The notes under the pieces: generated by a model
Database searches by the model: none
What the model saw: only the letters and a program-made list of their open reading frames with translations
What the model was told of the DNA's origin: nothing
DNA from: Ilex aquifolium
Taxonomy: Eukaryota > Streptophyta > Magnoliopsida > Aquifoliales > Aquifoliaceae
DNA length: 64,000 bases
Reading direction: 5' to 3'
NCBI GenBank assembly: GCA_951799425.1
Contig: OX637401.1
Coordinates: forward strand, 16,827,501-16,891,500
In this document: positions 12,342-23,192 of the stretch, one piece after another
How positions within the stretch are numbered: the stretch's first letter is position 1
Layout: each line of letters starts with the position of its first letter
Translations under genes and position numbers: made by a program

Positions 12342-13158
12342 TACTCTAAAATTTAAGAAATTATCCATAAATTTAATTAATTAAACCATAACATCACTCA
12401 ACCATAATAGAATCTCCTCAAAACATTCATGCATCCATCAAACCTACTTTAAGTTTACAAACCAAAATCTTCTAATGACAGTACAGAAGCAAAACTAATA
12501 CTACTAAAATCTGAAAGTCAACATAGTCTAGAAAACTCTCACAGCTTACAAAAGATATAAACTAACTCTAGAGAATAATTCAAGCCCTTTGTAGATAATC
12601 CTTAACCACCTGCCCAGTCTCTGAAAAATGGTAAATGGTAATTAGTTATACTAGCACAGTACGATAACGGTTTTTAATCCTTATCAAAGTTTTTGGTAAT
12701 AATACATAAATAAATATTTGATAAATGAACATAATAATTTGGATACATATCTATCAAAACTACATGATGCAACAGGAATCGTGAGTATGCATGTCTTCTC
12801 AAAACAATAGGAATGCACGAGTACTGTAATAATAAATTTGAAGGCCTTAGAATGTAACATATATCAACACTGATAGTCAATCGATCACCGGTCCACGCAT
12901 GAACTCTTCCTAGGGAATTGTTGGCGTCTCTCACCCTAAGGAACACACTGTCCTACTTGCTTTTCTGGAAACCAGTATTGGGAATTTGTAACACTACATA
13001 TGCAGCCACGACATCCAATGCCATTAACCAAACCTCCTAAGGATTTGTTGAATTCTGTACAGTCTCACAAAGGACCACGGTGTTTGCAAAAGTAAATCAA
13101 AATATTTATAGGAATTCTGTGCATCATTGCAATGACCATGACATCTATAGACTCATTA
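12342..13158. other. Duplicated-segment remnant with an exon-like block on the minus strand
   Basis: A block from 12,620 down to about 12,580 is preceded on the minus strand by TTTTTCAG and stays open for 13 codons to a stop. It aligns loosely with a similar block at 20,995. The remainder is AT-rich with no recognisable gene. Confidence 0.35.
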
Positions 13159-13599
13159 GGGGTTGTTTGGTATGTGCGACAAGGGGGGATTTAGAAGATG
13201 AGTTGAGAAATAAAAGTCCACAAAACCTAGCAAACCCATATTTGACAACTAAATTTTTAACCCAGATTATCATACCCAACCCGTTTTAGACCTGCAATTT
13301 AAACTCAAGTTCACGGGTTTCATGAAACCCGGTTGGGGGGGGGGGGTTTCATATGGGGGTTAAAAGGTTGAACATACAAAATGACATTTATACCCCCATA
13401 TAAATATATGGTTAAGGGGCATAATAATTATTTATATGTAAATATATTGTCATAATAGTCATATATCCGTATGCATACCAAATATGGGTATGAATGTGAT
13501 TGAATGTTGAATCTCATCTTTGTAAAGAGGGGTTTGGGTTTGGAAGGGTTTGGACAAGCCAATCCAAACCCCTCCCAAAAAACCAATCAAACAGCCCCC
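13159..13599. mobile_element. Tourist-like (PIF/Harbinger) MITE
   Basis: The left end GGGGTTGTTTGG and the right end (reverse complement GGGGGCTGTTTGATTGG) are inverted. They are flanked by 3-bp TTA duplications (13156-13158 and 13600-13602). Length is 441 bp, with no coding capacity. The inner right half matches, in the opposite orientation, the stretch that starts at 63,081. Confidence 0.75.
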
Positions 13600-14635
13600 T
13601 TAATGTCAACACAGTGCATCCAAATTTTCAGATTAGGCCAATAACAATCAAAATTTACCATCTACAGTCCGAAAGTCCAATATCATATTCATATACTCTA
13701 ATTTAACATATTTAATTAACTTTGTCAGATGTTTGACACTAATCCGACCTATTTATTATCATGTCATATTCGAATTAAACAATATAATCCATGAATCAGT
13801 ATTAGTAAAAATTAAAAAGAAAGGTCTTCTTGCTGAAAAAAATTGACCTTTTATTCATAAATTATTAACTAAACATGTTAATCGTGTCAATTTTGAGTTA
13901 TTCATGTTAGCAGAATGCATCATTTTTGGATTTGTGTTGAAAAATAATCAACTTTAACCTATTAATTTTGTGTCAGGTTCAAGTCGTATTATCGTGCCGT
14001 ATCGTATCAAAAATTGACACCCCTATAAAATAAAATAAACAGCAACTAAAAGTCTATATACAGTACAACCACATCCACCGAGAGATATTCAACGCCAATA
14101 GAAAATCATTAGTTAATCAAATAAGAAACTTACCTCCAAGTAGAGTTGGTGTGTCTTCAGAATCCTCTGCCAGCCTCTTTTGCATACTTGAATGCTAGGG
14201 AAAAAGATTGAAAATCAAACTCATGGTGAATGCTAATGGCAAAGCAGGAAGTTGTTTCTTCAACAAAATGCCATAGAATTCATACCTAATTCAAGCTTGA
14301 AACTATCTAATATCAGATATGTGTGGTATATGCGTATCCTCAAATATGTGACGAGTATCATATTCGATATAGATACATTGAATATAAGAAAAAATCCTTA
14401 CCACATAAGCAGCACCCAAACAATTTACTCAAAAGTCACAATTAAATCTGAAAACACAAAAACAAAACACATAATTAAATCCAAAAGGATCAAATCTCAT
14501 TTAATAAAAACAAAGAAGTTGTTTTTCCGTAAGTAAAAAAAAAACGAAGTTCTCGGCTAATGGATGTCAGATTTGATCCCACAAACTCGACTAATTAAAA
14601 GACAACTGCATTTCTAATGAATCTATCTCTATAAT
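13600..14635. repeat. Duplicated segment, copy 1
   Basis: Blocks such as GAGAGATATTCAACGC, AAGTAGAGTTGGTGT and AATGGCAAAGCAGGAAG recur in the same order at 21,500-23,060, with substitutions and indels. On the minus strand, 14,194 down to about 14,133 is an exon-like block between CTAG and GTAAG. The first part includes an older repeat ending in TTGACACCCCT (about 14,010-14,025). Helitron B is inserted at the end of this copy. Confidence 0.65.
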
Positions 14636-14760
14636 ACAGTAGAGCTGAGTTTGAATTCTAAAATTTATCTTGAATTTTTCTTGAGTCAGATAAATTCTGA
14701 GCAAAACATAAGTTACATCTAAAGATCTATGCTAATAACCCTAAAAGATTCTGGCTGGAT

Positions 14761-15696
14761 ATGGGAGGTTTGAGTGGTCGTTGGCAGAAGATAGTGTTTG
14801 AGAAGAATGTATTATATTGTTCGAATTGTTTGAAACAGGGACATGACAATGGGAGTTGTCGAAAGAAAAAGCAAAAAGAGGGTGTGAATGTTTCAGTGCA
14901 ACATGCTGGGAAACCTTCTAATAAGGGGAATCTGGACCTTAAGAAGGGTGATAATGGTAAGGGTATTATGATGGAGGTAAATACAAATAAGGGAAATAAA
15001 GTTTTTAAACATAAGGAGGTATTGAAAGAAGTGGAGGTTGGAAATAGTTTCAATATTCTTGGAGTGCAGCAGGAACAGGTTCAAGGTTTGAATGTGGAAG
15101 TAGGTGAATGCTCTAATATGGATGCTGTTTTTCAGAGGGAAGATATGAGTAATGAAGTGAGTGAGAATACAAAAATTGATTCTGGTGGAGGGGGTAGATA
15201 TGATGATTTGTCGATGAGTTTGAATGAGGATGCAGGAGGTCCTAAAGAGAATGCTGAGAATGATGTGGAATTGATTTTAGAAAATGGGGATGTGTCTCCT
15301 ATTATTAATGAGTCAGTAATTGCTCTGAGTAAGGGGAAGGAGAATACAATGGAAAGGGAGGTTTCTAAGGAGAAGATGAATGAAAGGGAAGTTCCTGGCG
15401 GTGATATTAGTAAGCAATTTTCTCCATTTGCTGTTTCTTCTTTTTGGGTGAATAATGAGTATCGTGTTTGTGGAAAATGCTCTTTCTCTTTAGATGATGA
15501 GAATGGTTTGGTGAGGAATAAAGAACCTCCTGATAAGGGTTTCTGCTCTGATCAGGAGAGTTCCAGGAAATGCGCAGATCTCTCTGATAGTATGGAAGGC
15601 ATTGAAGAGCATTTGGTGGATCAAGAGGTTGCTAACTCTACTGATTCCAGTCCTAGGCAGACGCCTAGAGGTAATCTATCTATCTCCACCTTTTAA
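14761..15696 (+). CDS. LINE ORF1 (RNA-binding, CCHC zinc knuckle), N-terminally truncated
   Basis: 311 codons open. A CCHC knuckle, CSNCLKQGHDNGSC (about residues 20-33, spacing C-x2-C-x4-H-x4-C), sits close to the first Met. Family ORF1 proteins normally have a DUF4283 domain before it. The rest is low-complexity, rich in Glu, Asn, Lys and Ser. The role is binding of the LINE RNA. The stop overlaps the ORF2 start in the pentamer TAATG (15,694-15,698), an arrangement that would allow reinitiation. The chosen Met is simply the first in frame; the true start was upstream and is lost. Confidence 0.8.
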   Translation: MGGLSGRWQKIVFEKNVLYCSNCLKQGHDNGSCRKKKQKEGVNVSVQHAGKPSNKGNLDLKKGDNGKGIMMEVNTNKGNKVFKHKEVLKEVEVGNSFNILGVQQEQVQGLNVEVGECSNMDAVFQREDMSNEVSENTKIDSGGGGRYDDLSMSLNEDAGGPKENAENDVELILENGDVSPIINESVIALSKGKENTMEREVSKEKMNEREVPGGDISKQFSPFAVSSFWVNNEYRVCGKCSFSLDDENGLVRNKEPPDKGFCSDQESSRKCADLSDSMEGIEEHLVDQEVANSTDSSPRQTPRGNLSISTF

Positions 15697-17822
15697 TGAA
15701 TTTCATGTTATGGAATGTGAGGGGAGCTAGGAAAGATGCTTTGAGAAGCAGGTTAAAGAAGTTAATATACATGAATAAGATTGTTTTTTTGGCTGTCGTA
15801 GAACCTAAGATGGGATCTTCTAAAATTAGAGGATTTGCATCTAGTGTGGGCTTATCTTCTTTTGTGGTTAATTCTCTTGCTGAGAAGTATTTATGGTTGT
15901 TATGGAATGAAAGGATGGAGGTCAAAGTGGTTATGGAATATGAACAGTCTTTAACAGTGACTGTTTCTCATTTGGGTTCTTGTCCTGTGTTAGTTACTGT
16001 TGTCTATGCTTGCTGTGACCATGTGTTGAGGAGGCCATTATGGCATCATTTACATTTGGTTGCTGCTTCTTTTGATTTGCCTTGGTTAGTGATGGGAGAT
16101 TTCAATACTGTGCTTAACTCTGCTGAAAGATTAGGAGGGGCTTATCCTTCTAATGTTGCTATGAATGAATTTGGGGATTGCATTCATGAAGAAGGTTTAA
16201 TTGATTGTGGTTTTGAGGGGAGTAGTTACACATGGTGTAATAATCACCATGGAGTTTCTAGAATGTGGCAGCGCTTGGATAGGGTGCTTGTGAATAGTGA
16301 TTGGATCACTAAATTTGAGAGTACTCAAATCTTTCACTTGGCAAGAGGTAGTTCTGATCATTCTCCAATTCTAGTCAAGGTGGTGGAGTCTGGGGTCCAT
16401 CAAAGGATCTCATACTTCAAATTTCTGGACATGTGGACTGAAGATCATTCTTTTATGGATTTCGTAAAAGTAAATTGGTATGGAAGGTATTCAGATAATC
16501 CTATTGAAAATATTTTTTTAAAGATGAAGTTTCTGAAAGTTAAATTGAAAGAATGGAATAAGAATGTGTTTGGGAATATTTTTGAGAAGATTCAGGCTCA
16601 GGAGATGGAGTTAAAGGATGCTGAGAGGTGTTTGGAAGTGGATAGTTCTGAGGATAATCTCAGGTCTTTGGAGAATGCTAGAAGACAATTGGAGCATACT
16701 CTGAAACTGGAGGAATCCTTTTGGAGACAGAAGGCAAATGTTAAATGGGCATTAGATGGTGAGAGGAACACTAAGTTCTATCACACCATTGCCAAAAGTA
16801 AAGCTGTCAGAGGAAGGGTCAGCAAGATTAAAGATGAAGAGGGTGTTTGGTTACTTAATGAGGAGGAAATTTTTTCTCATGCTGTTTCTTTTTTCTCTAA
16901 ATTGTATAATTCAGAATCTCATGAATTGCTGGACAATATTTTTGAATCTATTCCTCGTATGGTTGGTGAGGCTGAAAATGTGAAACTGATTTGTGCTGCT
17001 TCTATGGAAGAGATAAAAGGTGTGGTTTTTTCAATGTCAGTGGAGAGTGCTCCAGGGGCAGATGGATTCTCTGGCAAATTCTTTCAAGTAGCTTGGGAGA
17101 TCATTCAGCAGGATATGTTTGAAGCTGTAAATTTCTTTTTGAATGGTGGGAGTGTGCCTAGGTCTGTTAATGCTACTTTGTTAGCATTGATACCTAAGAA
17201 GTCTAATCCAACTTCTTTTACAGAATTTCGTCCAATTAGTTTATGTAACTTTTTATACAAAGTTTTTACGAAATTGCTGGCTAAAAGGTTGGCTCTGTTG
17301 CTACCCTCGTTAGTATCAGAGGCACAGCATGGGTTCATACAGGGAAGGAGTATTGGAGATTGCATTTCTTTAGCTCAGTTTATGGTAGGAGAGCTTAATA
17401 GGAAGGTGGAGGCTGGGAACATTGTTCTTAAACTGGATATGATGAAAGCGTATGATAGAATGGAATGGGACTTTATCCAAAGAGTCTTAAGGTGTTATGG
17501 TTTTTCTGAGCTATTTGTGACTATTATTGGTAACTGTTTTAAAAATCAGTTCTTTTCAGTGTGCTTAAATGGACAGAGACATGGCTTTTTCCCAGCCTCT
17601 CGTGGTTTGAGACAGGGAGATCCTATTTCTCCCTCTCTGTTTATTCTGGCAGAAGAAGTTCTTAGCAGGGGGTTGACTAAGCTTTTTGTTGAAGGGTTGG
17701 TAAAGCACTTTCATACTGGTAGAGGGACAATGATAATTTCTCATCTGTTGTTTGCAGATGATACATTATTGTTTCTAAGGGGTAATAAGAGTTCTATGGT
17801 GAAGTTACTTGAGTTTGTATGA
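15696..17822 (+). CDS. LINE ORF2, N-terminal part: endonuclease and reverse transcriptase
   Basis: 708 codons. An AP-like endonuclease occupies about residues 1-230: LWNVRG at the start, MGDFN in the middle and SSDHSP near its end. The RT follows: FRPISLCNFLYK (about 510), HGFIQGRSI, KLDMMKAYDRMEW, GLRQGDPISPSLF and the FADD catalytic box (about 686). This is the machinery for target-primed reverse transcription. The frame ends soon after the FADD box because of one frameshift in the overlap with the next reading frame, so a full ORF2 protein is not encoded as read. Confidence 0.92.
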   Translation: MNFMLWNVRGARKDALRSRLKKLIYMNKIVFLAVVEPKMGSSKIRGFASSVGLSSFVVNSLAEKYLWLLWNERMEVKVVMEYEQSLTVTVSHLGSCPVLVTVVYACCDHVLRRPLWHHLHLVAASFDLPWLVMGDFNTVLNSAERLGGAYPSNVAMNEFGDCIHEEGLIDCGFEGSSYTWCNNHHGVSRMWQRLDRVLVNSDWITKFESTQIFHLARGSSDHSPILVKVVESGVHQRISYFKFLDMWTEDHSFMDFVKVNWYGRYSDNPIENIFLKMKFLKVKLKEWNKNVFGNIFEKIQAQEMELKDAERCLEVDSSEDNLRSLENARRQLEHTLKLEESFWRQKANVKWALDGERNTKFYHTIAKSKAVRGRVSKIKDEEGVWLLNEEEIFSHAVSFFSKLYNSESHELLDNIFESIPRMVGEAENVKLICAASMEEIKGVVFSMSVESAPGADGFSGKFFQVAWEIIQQDMFEAVNFFLNGGSVPRSVNATLLALIPKKSNPTSFTEFRPISLCNFLYKVFTKLLAKRLALLLPSLVSEAQHGFIQGRSIGDCISLAQFMVGELNRKVEAGNIVLKLDMMKAYDRMEWDFIQRVLRCYGFSELFVTIIGNCFKNQFFSVCLNGQRHGFFPASRGLRQGDPISPSLFILAEEVLSRGLTKLFVEGLVKHFHTGRGTMIISHLLFADDTLLFLRGNKSSMVKLLEFV

Positions 17823-19848
17823 AGGTTGTTCTGGACAGAGAATCAGCAGACAGAAAAGTTCCTTGATTTGTTCATCCAAAATTCCTCAGCACAGAGCTTT
17901 AATGTTGTCCAGATTAGTTCAAATTCCTATTAAACAGTGCCCAATTACTTACTTGGGCTGTCCTTTGGTGTGTGGTAGAAGTAGATTGAGAGATTTTGAA
18001 GATCTAGTTCTGAAATTTAAAGCCAGAATAGAAGGTTGGCAGGCTAGATTGCTTTCTAACATGGGGAGAGTGGTGATGGTGCAGTCTGTTTTAAACTCTG
18101 TTCCTGTACATTTGATGGCTTGTCTGAACTTGCCTAAAGGAATTCTTTCTAGATTGAATTCTCTTATGGCTTCTTTCATTTGGTCTGGTAAGGCAGGAGT
18201 AAGGAGGAGGCATTGGGTTTCTTGGCAGAAGGTTGCTAAACCAAAACAAGAAGGGGGTTTGGGGATTAGAAGGTTTGAGGATTTTCAGATAGCTTTTAGA
18301 ATGAAGCAAATTTGGGGGATTTTACAGGGGCAATCTCTTTGGGCTAAAGTTTTTACTGCAAAATTTTTGAAGGGGGGTCATGTTTTGAGATGTTCTAGTT
18401 ATGGCAAGTTGAAGAGCTTTAAAATGTTGCAGCCTTGGTTTGGTATGGTGGTTAGGAATGCTTTTTCAGTTGTTGGGGATGGCAGATCAGTGGATTTTTG
18501 GTGCTCAAATTGGTTGGGTTCTGGTCCTTTGTTGTTCAGAATCACTGGGTTACCTGTCTGCTTTCCTAAGCTTTCTGAGGTGTATGTTGGTAATAGGTGG
18601 CAGTGGCAAGTGTTGGGGGATTTTATTAATGATCAGTTGAGAGAAGAAATTTTAGCTACTGATGTTTGTTTATCTAACAGGCCTGATTGTTTGGTATGGA
18701 TGCCTAACACTAATGGTCTTTTTTCTGTTAAGTCAGCTTGGCAGCTTGTCAGGAATGGTGGGAGAGTGAATCAAGTGGCTTCTGTTATCTGGAAGCTAAC
18801 TGTTCCTCCTAGTGCTAAGTTGCTAGGATGGAGGCTGTTGAATAATGCTATTCCTTTGGATTCTAGGTTCCAGTCTATTGGGGTAAGTCTGGCCAGTAGG
18901 TGTGCTTTATGCTCTGCTGAAATGGAGAATGGTTCCCACCTGTTTGTTCATTGTAGTTTTGCTAATTTGGTTTGGTCTAAACTAGCAGCTCTGTGTGGTT
19001 TTCATTTGATTAATAATGAGTCTCCATTAGTTAGAATGATGAGATTGGTGAGAATTTTTAAAAAGGGCTCTTTGCATCATGCTTTGATGAGAGGTGTGTC
19101 AGTGACAGTGTACTGGATTCTTTGGAAGGAAAGATGTAGGAGAGTTTATGATGAAGGCTGTTTATCTACTCATGCTATTTTTGTAAGAGTTTGTGAGGTT
19201 TTGAGAATGCAGGCTAAGGTGTTCAGGCCTAATGCAGTAGAAGATGAAAGAGGAAAGGAAGTTTTACAGGCTTTGGGGATTGTATATGTTCAGAAGATTC
19301 AAATTATTGCTCTGTGGGTGAGATGGTTCCCTCCTCCTTTTGGAAAGTTGAAGATTAATGTTGATGGGGCTTCCAAAGGGAATCCTGGTAGAGCAGGGGG
19401 TGGAATGGTGGTCAGAAATCACTGGGGTAATCTGGTTATGGCTGCTTCATTATGTTATGGTGATTGTTCAAATATGGAGGCAGAGTTAAGGGCTTTGAGT
19501 GATGGACTGATTTTATTGGAAAGATATAACCAGCTGGGCTATCAGTTTCAGATTGAAACTGATTCTGAGGTCATGGTACAGATGGTGTTGAAAGGACATC
19601 ATAGAGCTTGGAAATTCTGGGGTTTATTGAGGCAGATTTTGGAGAGTTTGGACAGCTTGGAGTTCAGTTTGCAGCATGTTTATAGAGAGGCCAACTGCCT
19701 GGCAGATTATTTTGCTAATCTGGCAGTGCTGCAAGGTTATTCTTCTGTTTTTCTCCAAGATCAGATTGTTCCTGTGCAAGCAAGGCTACTGTTATTGCAT
19801 GACCAACAAGGGCTTCAGCTGCTGAGGAAGAAGAGGAAATTTATCTGA
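17809..19848 (+). CDS. LINE ORF2, C-terminal part: RT thumb, zf-RVT and RNase H
   Basis: 679 codons, beginning in frame at SLYEGCSGQRISRQKSS, which normally follows the FADD region directly. Next come the thumb region (ITYLGCPL, about residue 45), a zf-RVT segment (SAWQLV through CALC and HLFVHCSFA, about 305-395) and an RNase H domain (about 510-640) with NVDGASKGNPG, NMEAELRAL, ETDSEVM and REANCLADYFANLA. The acidic residues D, E, D, D are in place. It has no ATG of its own at the junction. A single net shift within 17,809-17,822 separates it from the upstream part. Confidence 0.9.
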   Translation: MSLYEGCSGQRISRQKSSLICSSKIPQHRALMLSRLVQIPIKQCPITYLGCPLVCGRSRLRDFEDLVLKFKARIEGWQARLLSNMGRVVMVQSVLNSVPVHLMACLNLPKGILSRLNSLMASFIWSGKAGVRRRHWVSWQKVAKPKQEGGLGIRRFEDFQIAFRMKQIWGILQGQSLWAKVFTAKFLKGGHVLRCSSYGKLKSFKMLQPWFGMVVRNAFSVVGDGRSVDFWCSNWLGSGPLLFRITGLPVCFPKLSEVYVGNRWQWQVLGDFINDQLREEILATDVCLSNRPDCLVWMPNTNGLFSVKSAWQLVRNGGRVNQVASVIWKLTVPPSAKLLGWRLLNNAIPLDSRFQSIGVSLASRCALCSAEMENGSHLFVHCSFANLVWSKLAALCGFHLINNESPLVRMMRLVRIFKKGSLHHALMRGVSVTVYWILWKERCRRVYDEGCLSTHAIFVRVCEVLRMQAKVFRPNAVEDERGKEVLQALGIVYVQKIQIIALWVRWFPPPFGKLKINVDGASKGNPGRAGGGMVVRNHWGNLVMAASLCYGDCSNMEAELRALSDGLILLERYNQLGYQFQIETDSEVMVQMVLKGHHRAWKFWGLLRQILESLDSLEFSLQHVYREANCLADYFANLAVLQGYSSVFLQDQIVPVQARLLLLHDQQGLQLLRKKRKFI

Positions 19849-20613
19849 ATTTCCTTTTTTGCAATTTTGAGATTTTTGGACTATCATTGATACTACTGAG
19901 TGTTTTGAAGGACTAAGCCAATTTGGTCTGATCCTCTTTGCTTCTTGTAAATTTTGTTTCATGAAATAAAACTTCTTTGATTGTTAAAAAAAAAAAAAAA
20001 AATTGTTATCTTGAACTTTTTATGACTTAGATCTATATTAGTGGGGTTATGCGGTGGTATTGCTCATGAAATGCTATGTACTTTTGAATTTGGGTTTTTA
20101 TTATAGTTGTAGATGTCGTGAATTGGGTACAAATTTTCGTTTATATGAATTGTAAAAGTCTATGTAAATTCAAAATTAGGTTGTTTTTTTTGAGCTAAAT
20201 CTAATAGCAGTATTAACGTGATGTGATGAAATTATTGATGCAAGGTAGTTTTTATTTACATAAATGTTTGATTAAGTGTGTACACACACAAGTTTATCTT
20301 GTAAATTGGATCATGTTTTCAAAAGAAATTATGTCGGATTTTTTTAAAAGATAACAGTTGATTTATATCAACCATTGAAATTTTGTTTGTCACACAAATT
20401 ATTTTGATCCGAGATTCACGTGCGTAGTCATAACTACATGTAATATGTTGTTGATAGTAGTGTTGTTGAATAGATAGTTTGTTGAAATAATGGAGCTTTG
20501 TGTAATGAAAGTCACATTTTTCAATGTCTTCAGCGCTCTTTTATTTGATATATCTTTTAATTGACAACAATTTTTTTTATTACTCTGTACTTTTATGCAC
20601 GGACAATTTCTAG

Positions 20614-21480
20614 TATATATATATGAGAAAGAGAAATAAATAGTCATATTCTATATATGAGTATAGATAGATATTAGAGATACAAAATTTTAATGGTAGT
20701 CAAACTCCTAAAATTTAGGAGTTGTTAGTTTTTAAATTTGTCTTAATTAAATATAACTATAATGAGTATTTTGAACAATAGAGATTAAAATAGACTTAAT
20801 ATTAAACAAATTTTATTGATTGACTTATTACCAAATAAGTTCACAAAAGCAGATCGAACTCCAAATTTTTCAAAAAATTACTTTTTGTTTTAGCACCATA
20901 ATTGGGCCCATAGCTATTAGGTCTGAATACCAAGAGAATGATGAATAATTAAGATCTCCCGAAGAACTTGCTGGACCTGAGCAAGATCTTCATCTCTATA
21001 CAAATTACTGTTCAGTCAGATACCAACAAAATGTCTCCTGCACCAAATTAAAATACAAAAAGTTTAAAATGATCACCACTCTAGAAATCATAGCAAATTA
21101 GGACCCATTTCAACCATTCTCACATTAAAATAGGGTTGTCAATGGGCTATGTCATGTCGTACATAAATCATGTATAAATTGTAATTAGTGTGTCTGTGTC
21201 ATATTTAATCGGGTTTGTATCGATTTATTTATTTAACAGGTGTAATGGGTTCTGTCATTTATTATCGAAACTTGCTAAAGCTAAAGCTAAACCTGTTAAT
21301 TTACTGTCGAATTCGCAGATCTTAGATCTTGAGTCATTAAATTGTTTTTGCGGAGTATTTAAAGTGGTATTGCCTGTTTCGTATGTAATGAGTGTAGTCC
21401 AAATCATTTCTCCTTTCAAATGCTAAAAAAATGACATGCATAAATTTCACTACAAATGGACCCATCATTATTTCAAATCT
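20614..21480. other. AT-rich stretch with transposon scraps and an exon-like block
   Basis: A scrap homologous to 8,570-8,660 (GTCAAACTCC and TTTAGGAG words) and a fragment like the right end of TIR element 2 (ACCAAATAAGTT) are visible. On the minus strand, 20,995 down to about 20,950 follows TTTGTATAG and reads DEDLAQVQQVLREIL. It is the counterpart of the block at 12,620. A TIR-like start, AGGGTTGTCAATGGG, lies at about 21,133. Confidence 0.4.
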
Positions 21481-23060
21481 ATTGCCTGTTTATGTTTGTG
21501 TAGAGTATTAGTCAATTTTAATTCAATTTATTTAATTAATCGTGTCAGATATTTGCATACTAACATGACCTCTTGAATGTTATGTTTGGGGCCGATCGGT
21601 ATAACTCGGGAATTAAAAATCTAAAATTAAGACATAACTATCTCTCAACAAAACCCATACTCATGGTTATTTCATAAAATAAAAATTCACTTAATCCATA
21701 TAATAGGAAAAATAAGTAAATTTTTTTTTCTTATTTTACAAGGATTCATATCAACACTTCATAAAAAATTATAAAGATTTGGTTAAACATGTTAATCATG
21801 TCAATTTTGAGTTCCAATTTGACCCTTTTATTATTCGTGTTAATAGGTCGCATCATTTTTTTTATTTGTGTCGAAAAATAGTTAATTTTAACCTACTAAC
21901 TTTGTGTTGATTTTAAATCCTATTGTATTGTCGTGTACAAAATTACCACTCCTACGTAATATAAGTAAACCGCGACCAGAAGTGTAGATAAAATACAACC
22001 ATCAGAGAGATATTCAACGCTAATAGAAAATGATTAGTTTGGCTAATAAGAAACTTACCTACAAGTAGAGTTGGTGTCTTGAGAATCCTTGCCAACCTCT
22101 TTTGCATACTTGACCCCTAGGGAAAAAAGATTGAAAATCAAACTCAGAGTGAATGATAATGGCAAAGCAGGAAGCTGGCTATTTCTTCAACAAAATGCCA
22201 TAAAATTCACATTTAATTCAAGCATGAAACTATCTCTAAACTCTATCAGAACTATGTCCAGTATCCTTGGAAGTACAAGTAGGATACAAAATAAAAATAC
22301 GATATGATACGGATACAACGATATAATAAAATTTGAAAAATTAGGATTACTTCCATGATATCTCTATAATAAACTATATTTTATATTTTTACTATTATTT
22401 GACAGTTTGATGATTTTAATTTTCTAATAATTTCTTCGACAATAATGCAAAAAAATTGGCAATTTTTACTTTCAAGAAAAGGTTTATCATCTCATTGCGA
22501 CTAATGAAAGAAATTAGAAGTGTGATTTGACTAGTGGTTTACTTAGAAATTGTATTGCCAAGAGATTAATATCTTTTGTGCTCTTTTGACATGTGATTGT
22601 AGATAGTATTTGAAAAACAAGCATATGTCTTCAAAGTCGTATATATTGTCTTTTTATTTATGTTTTGCGTTTTGTGAATCCCAGAGAAAAAGATAAATAA
22701 TAAAAATAAAATTTGTACATATTATTTTGATATGCACTTTTATGCCTGAAGTATAGGCAATGTGGGTATATATCGGCAAAATACCGAAATTTTTTATTAT
22801 TATCGGATACATATAGTATATACGATATGTATCCTCAATGTACGATGAATATTATATCCGATACGAATACATCAACTTTAACAAAATGTTCATACCTCAT
22901 AGGCAGCACCCGAAAAAAATACCCAAAAGTCACAATTAAATCTATATTAATCAAGCAAGATACAAAACTAAACAAAAAAATTAGAAACCCATACTCTCTT
23001 CATCTCTGCAAATGGAAATCAGATTTGATCCAAGAAACTCCACTACTAAAAAGTGACCTA
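21481..23060. repeat. Duplicated segment, copy 2, just downstream of the TNL gene
   Basis: Same order of blocks as 13,600-14,635, plus inserted AT-rich DNA near 22,300-22,830. On the minus strand (downstream of the TNL stop) it has exon-like pieces: one at about 22,120-22,070 between CCCTAG and GTAAG, and one ending at about 22,895 before GTATG. These could be 3' UTR exons of the TNL transcript or remains of an older neighbour. Confidence 0.6.
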
Positions 23061-23192
23061 TTTTTCTAATGAATATGGAAGATACAAAACCATTGTAGCC
23101 CAAATATTCACATGCAACAACCCACAAAAAATACCAATATAACTATTCGTTTTCTGGGTGGTACCTGGGCAAACTGTGTTGGCTGGCAGCCT

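Larger units (their letters stand above)
14750..20002 (+). mobile_element. L1-clade LINE with RNase H domain, 5'-truncated
   Basis: A non-LTR retrotransposon, in order: CCHC-knuckle ORF1, then an endonuclease-RT ORF2 with a zf-RVT region and a terminal RNase H. The tail has AATAAA (about 19,965) and a poly-A run ending at 20,002. ORF1 lacks the usual N-terminal DUF4283 region, so the 5' end is truncated near 14,750, where Helitron sequence stops. The two ORF2 halves are offset by a single frameshift near 17,809-17,822. I could not find clear target-site duplications. The nearly open frames suggest a recent insertion. Confidence 0.93.
14636..20613 (+). mobile_element. Helitron B, interrupted by an L1 LINE
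   Basis: The 5' end TCTCTATAATACAGTAGAG follows an A and aligns with Helitron A for about 100 bp. The 3' part (20,190-20,613) aligns with 10,360-10,700 and ends in CACGGACAATTTCTAG before a T. The hairpin before this end has decayed compared with copy A. The LINE takes up about 14,750-20,002, so the Helitron itself is only about 0.7 kb. Insertion order is Helitron first, then LINE. Confidence 0.68.

Noticed and set aside
14661-14690. TTATCTTGAATTTTT as the 5' target duplication of the LINE (compare TTATCTTGAACTTTTT after its poly-A)
   Set aside because: It lies about 70 bp before the point where Helitron homology stops, so it is not adjacent to the LINE start; similarity may be chance.
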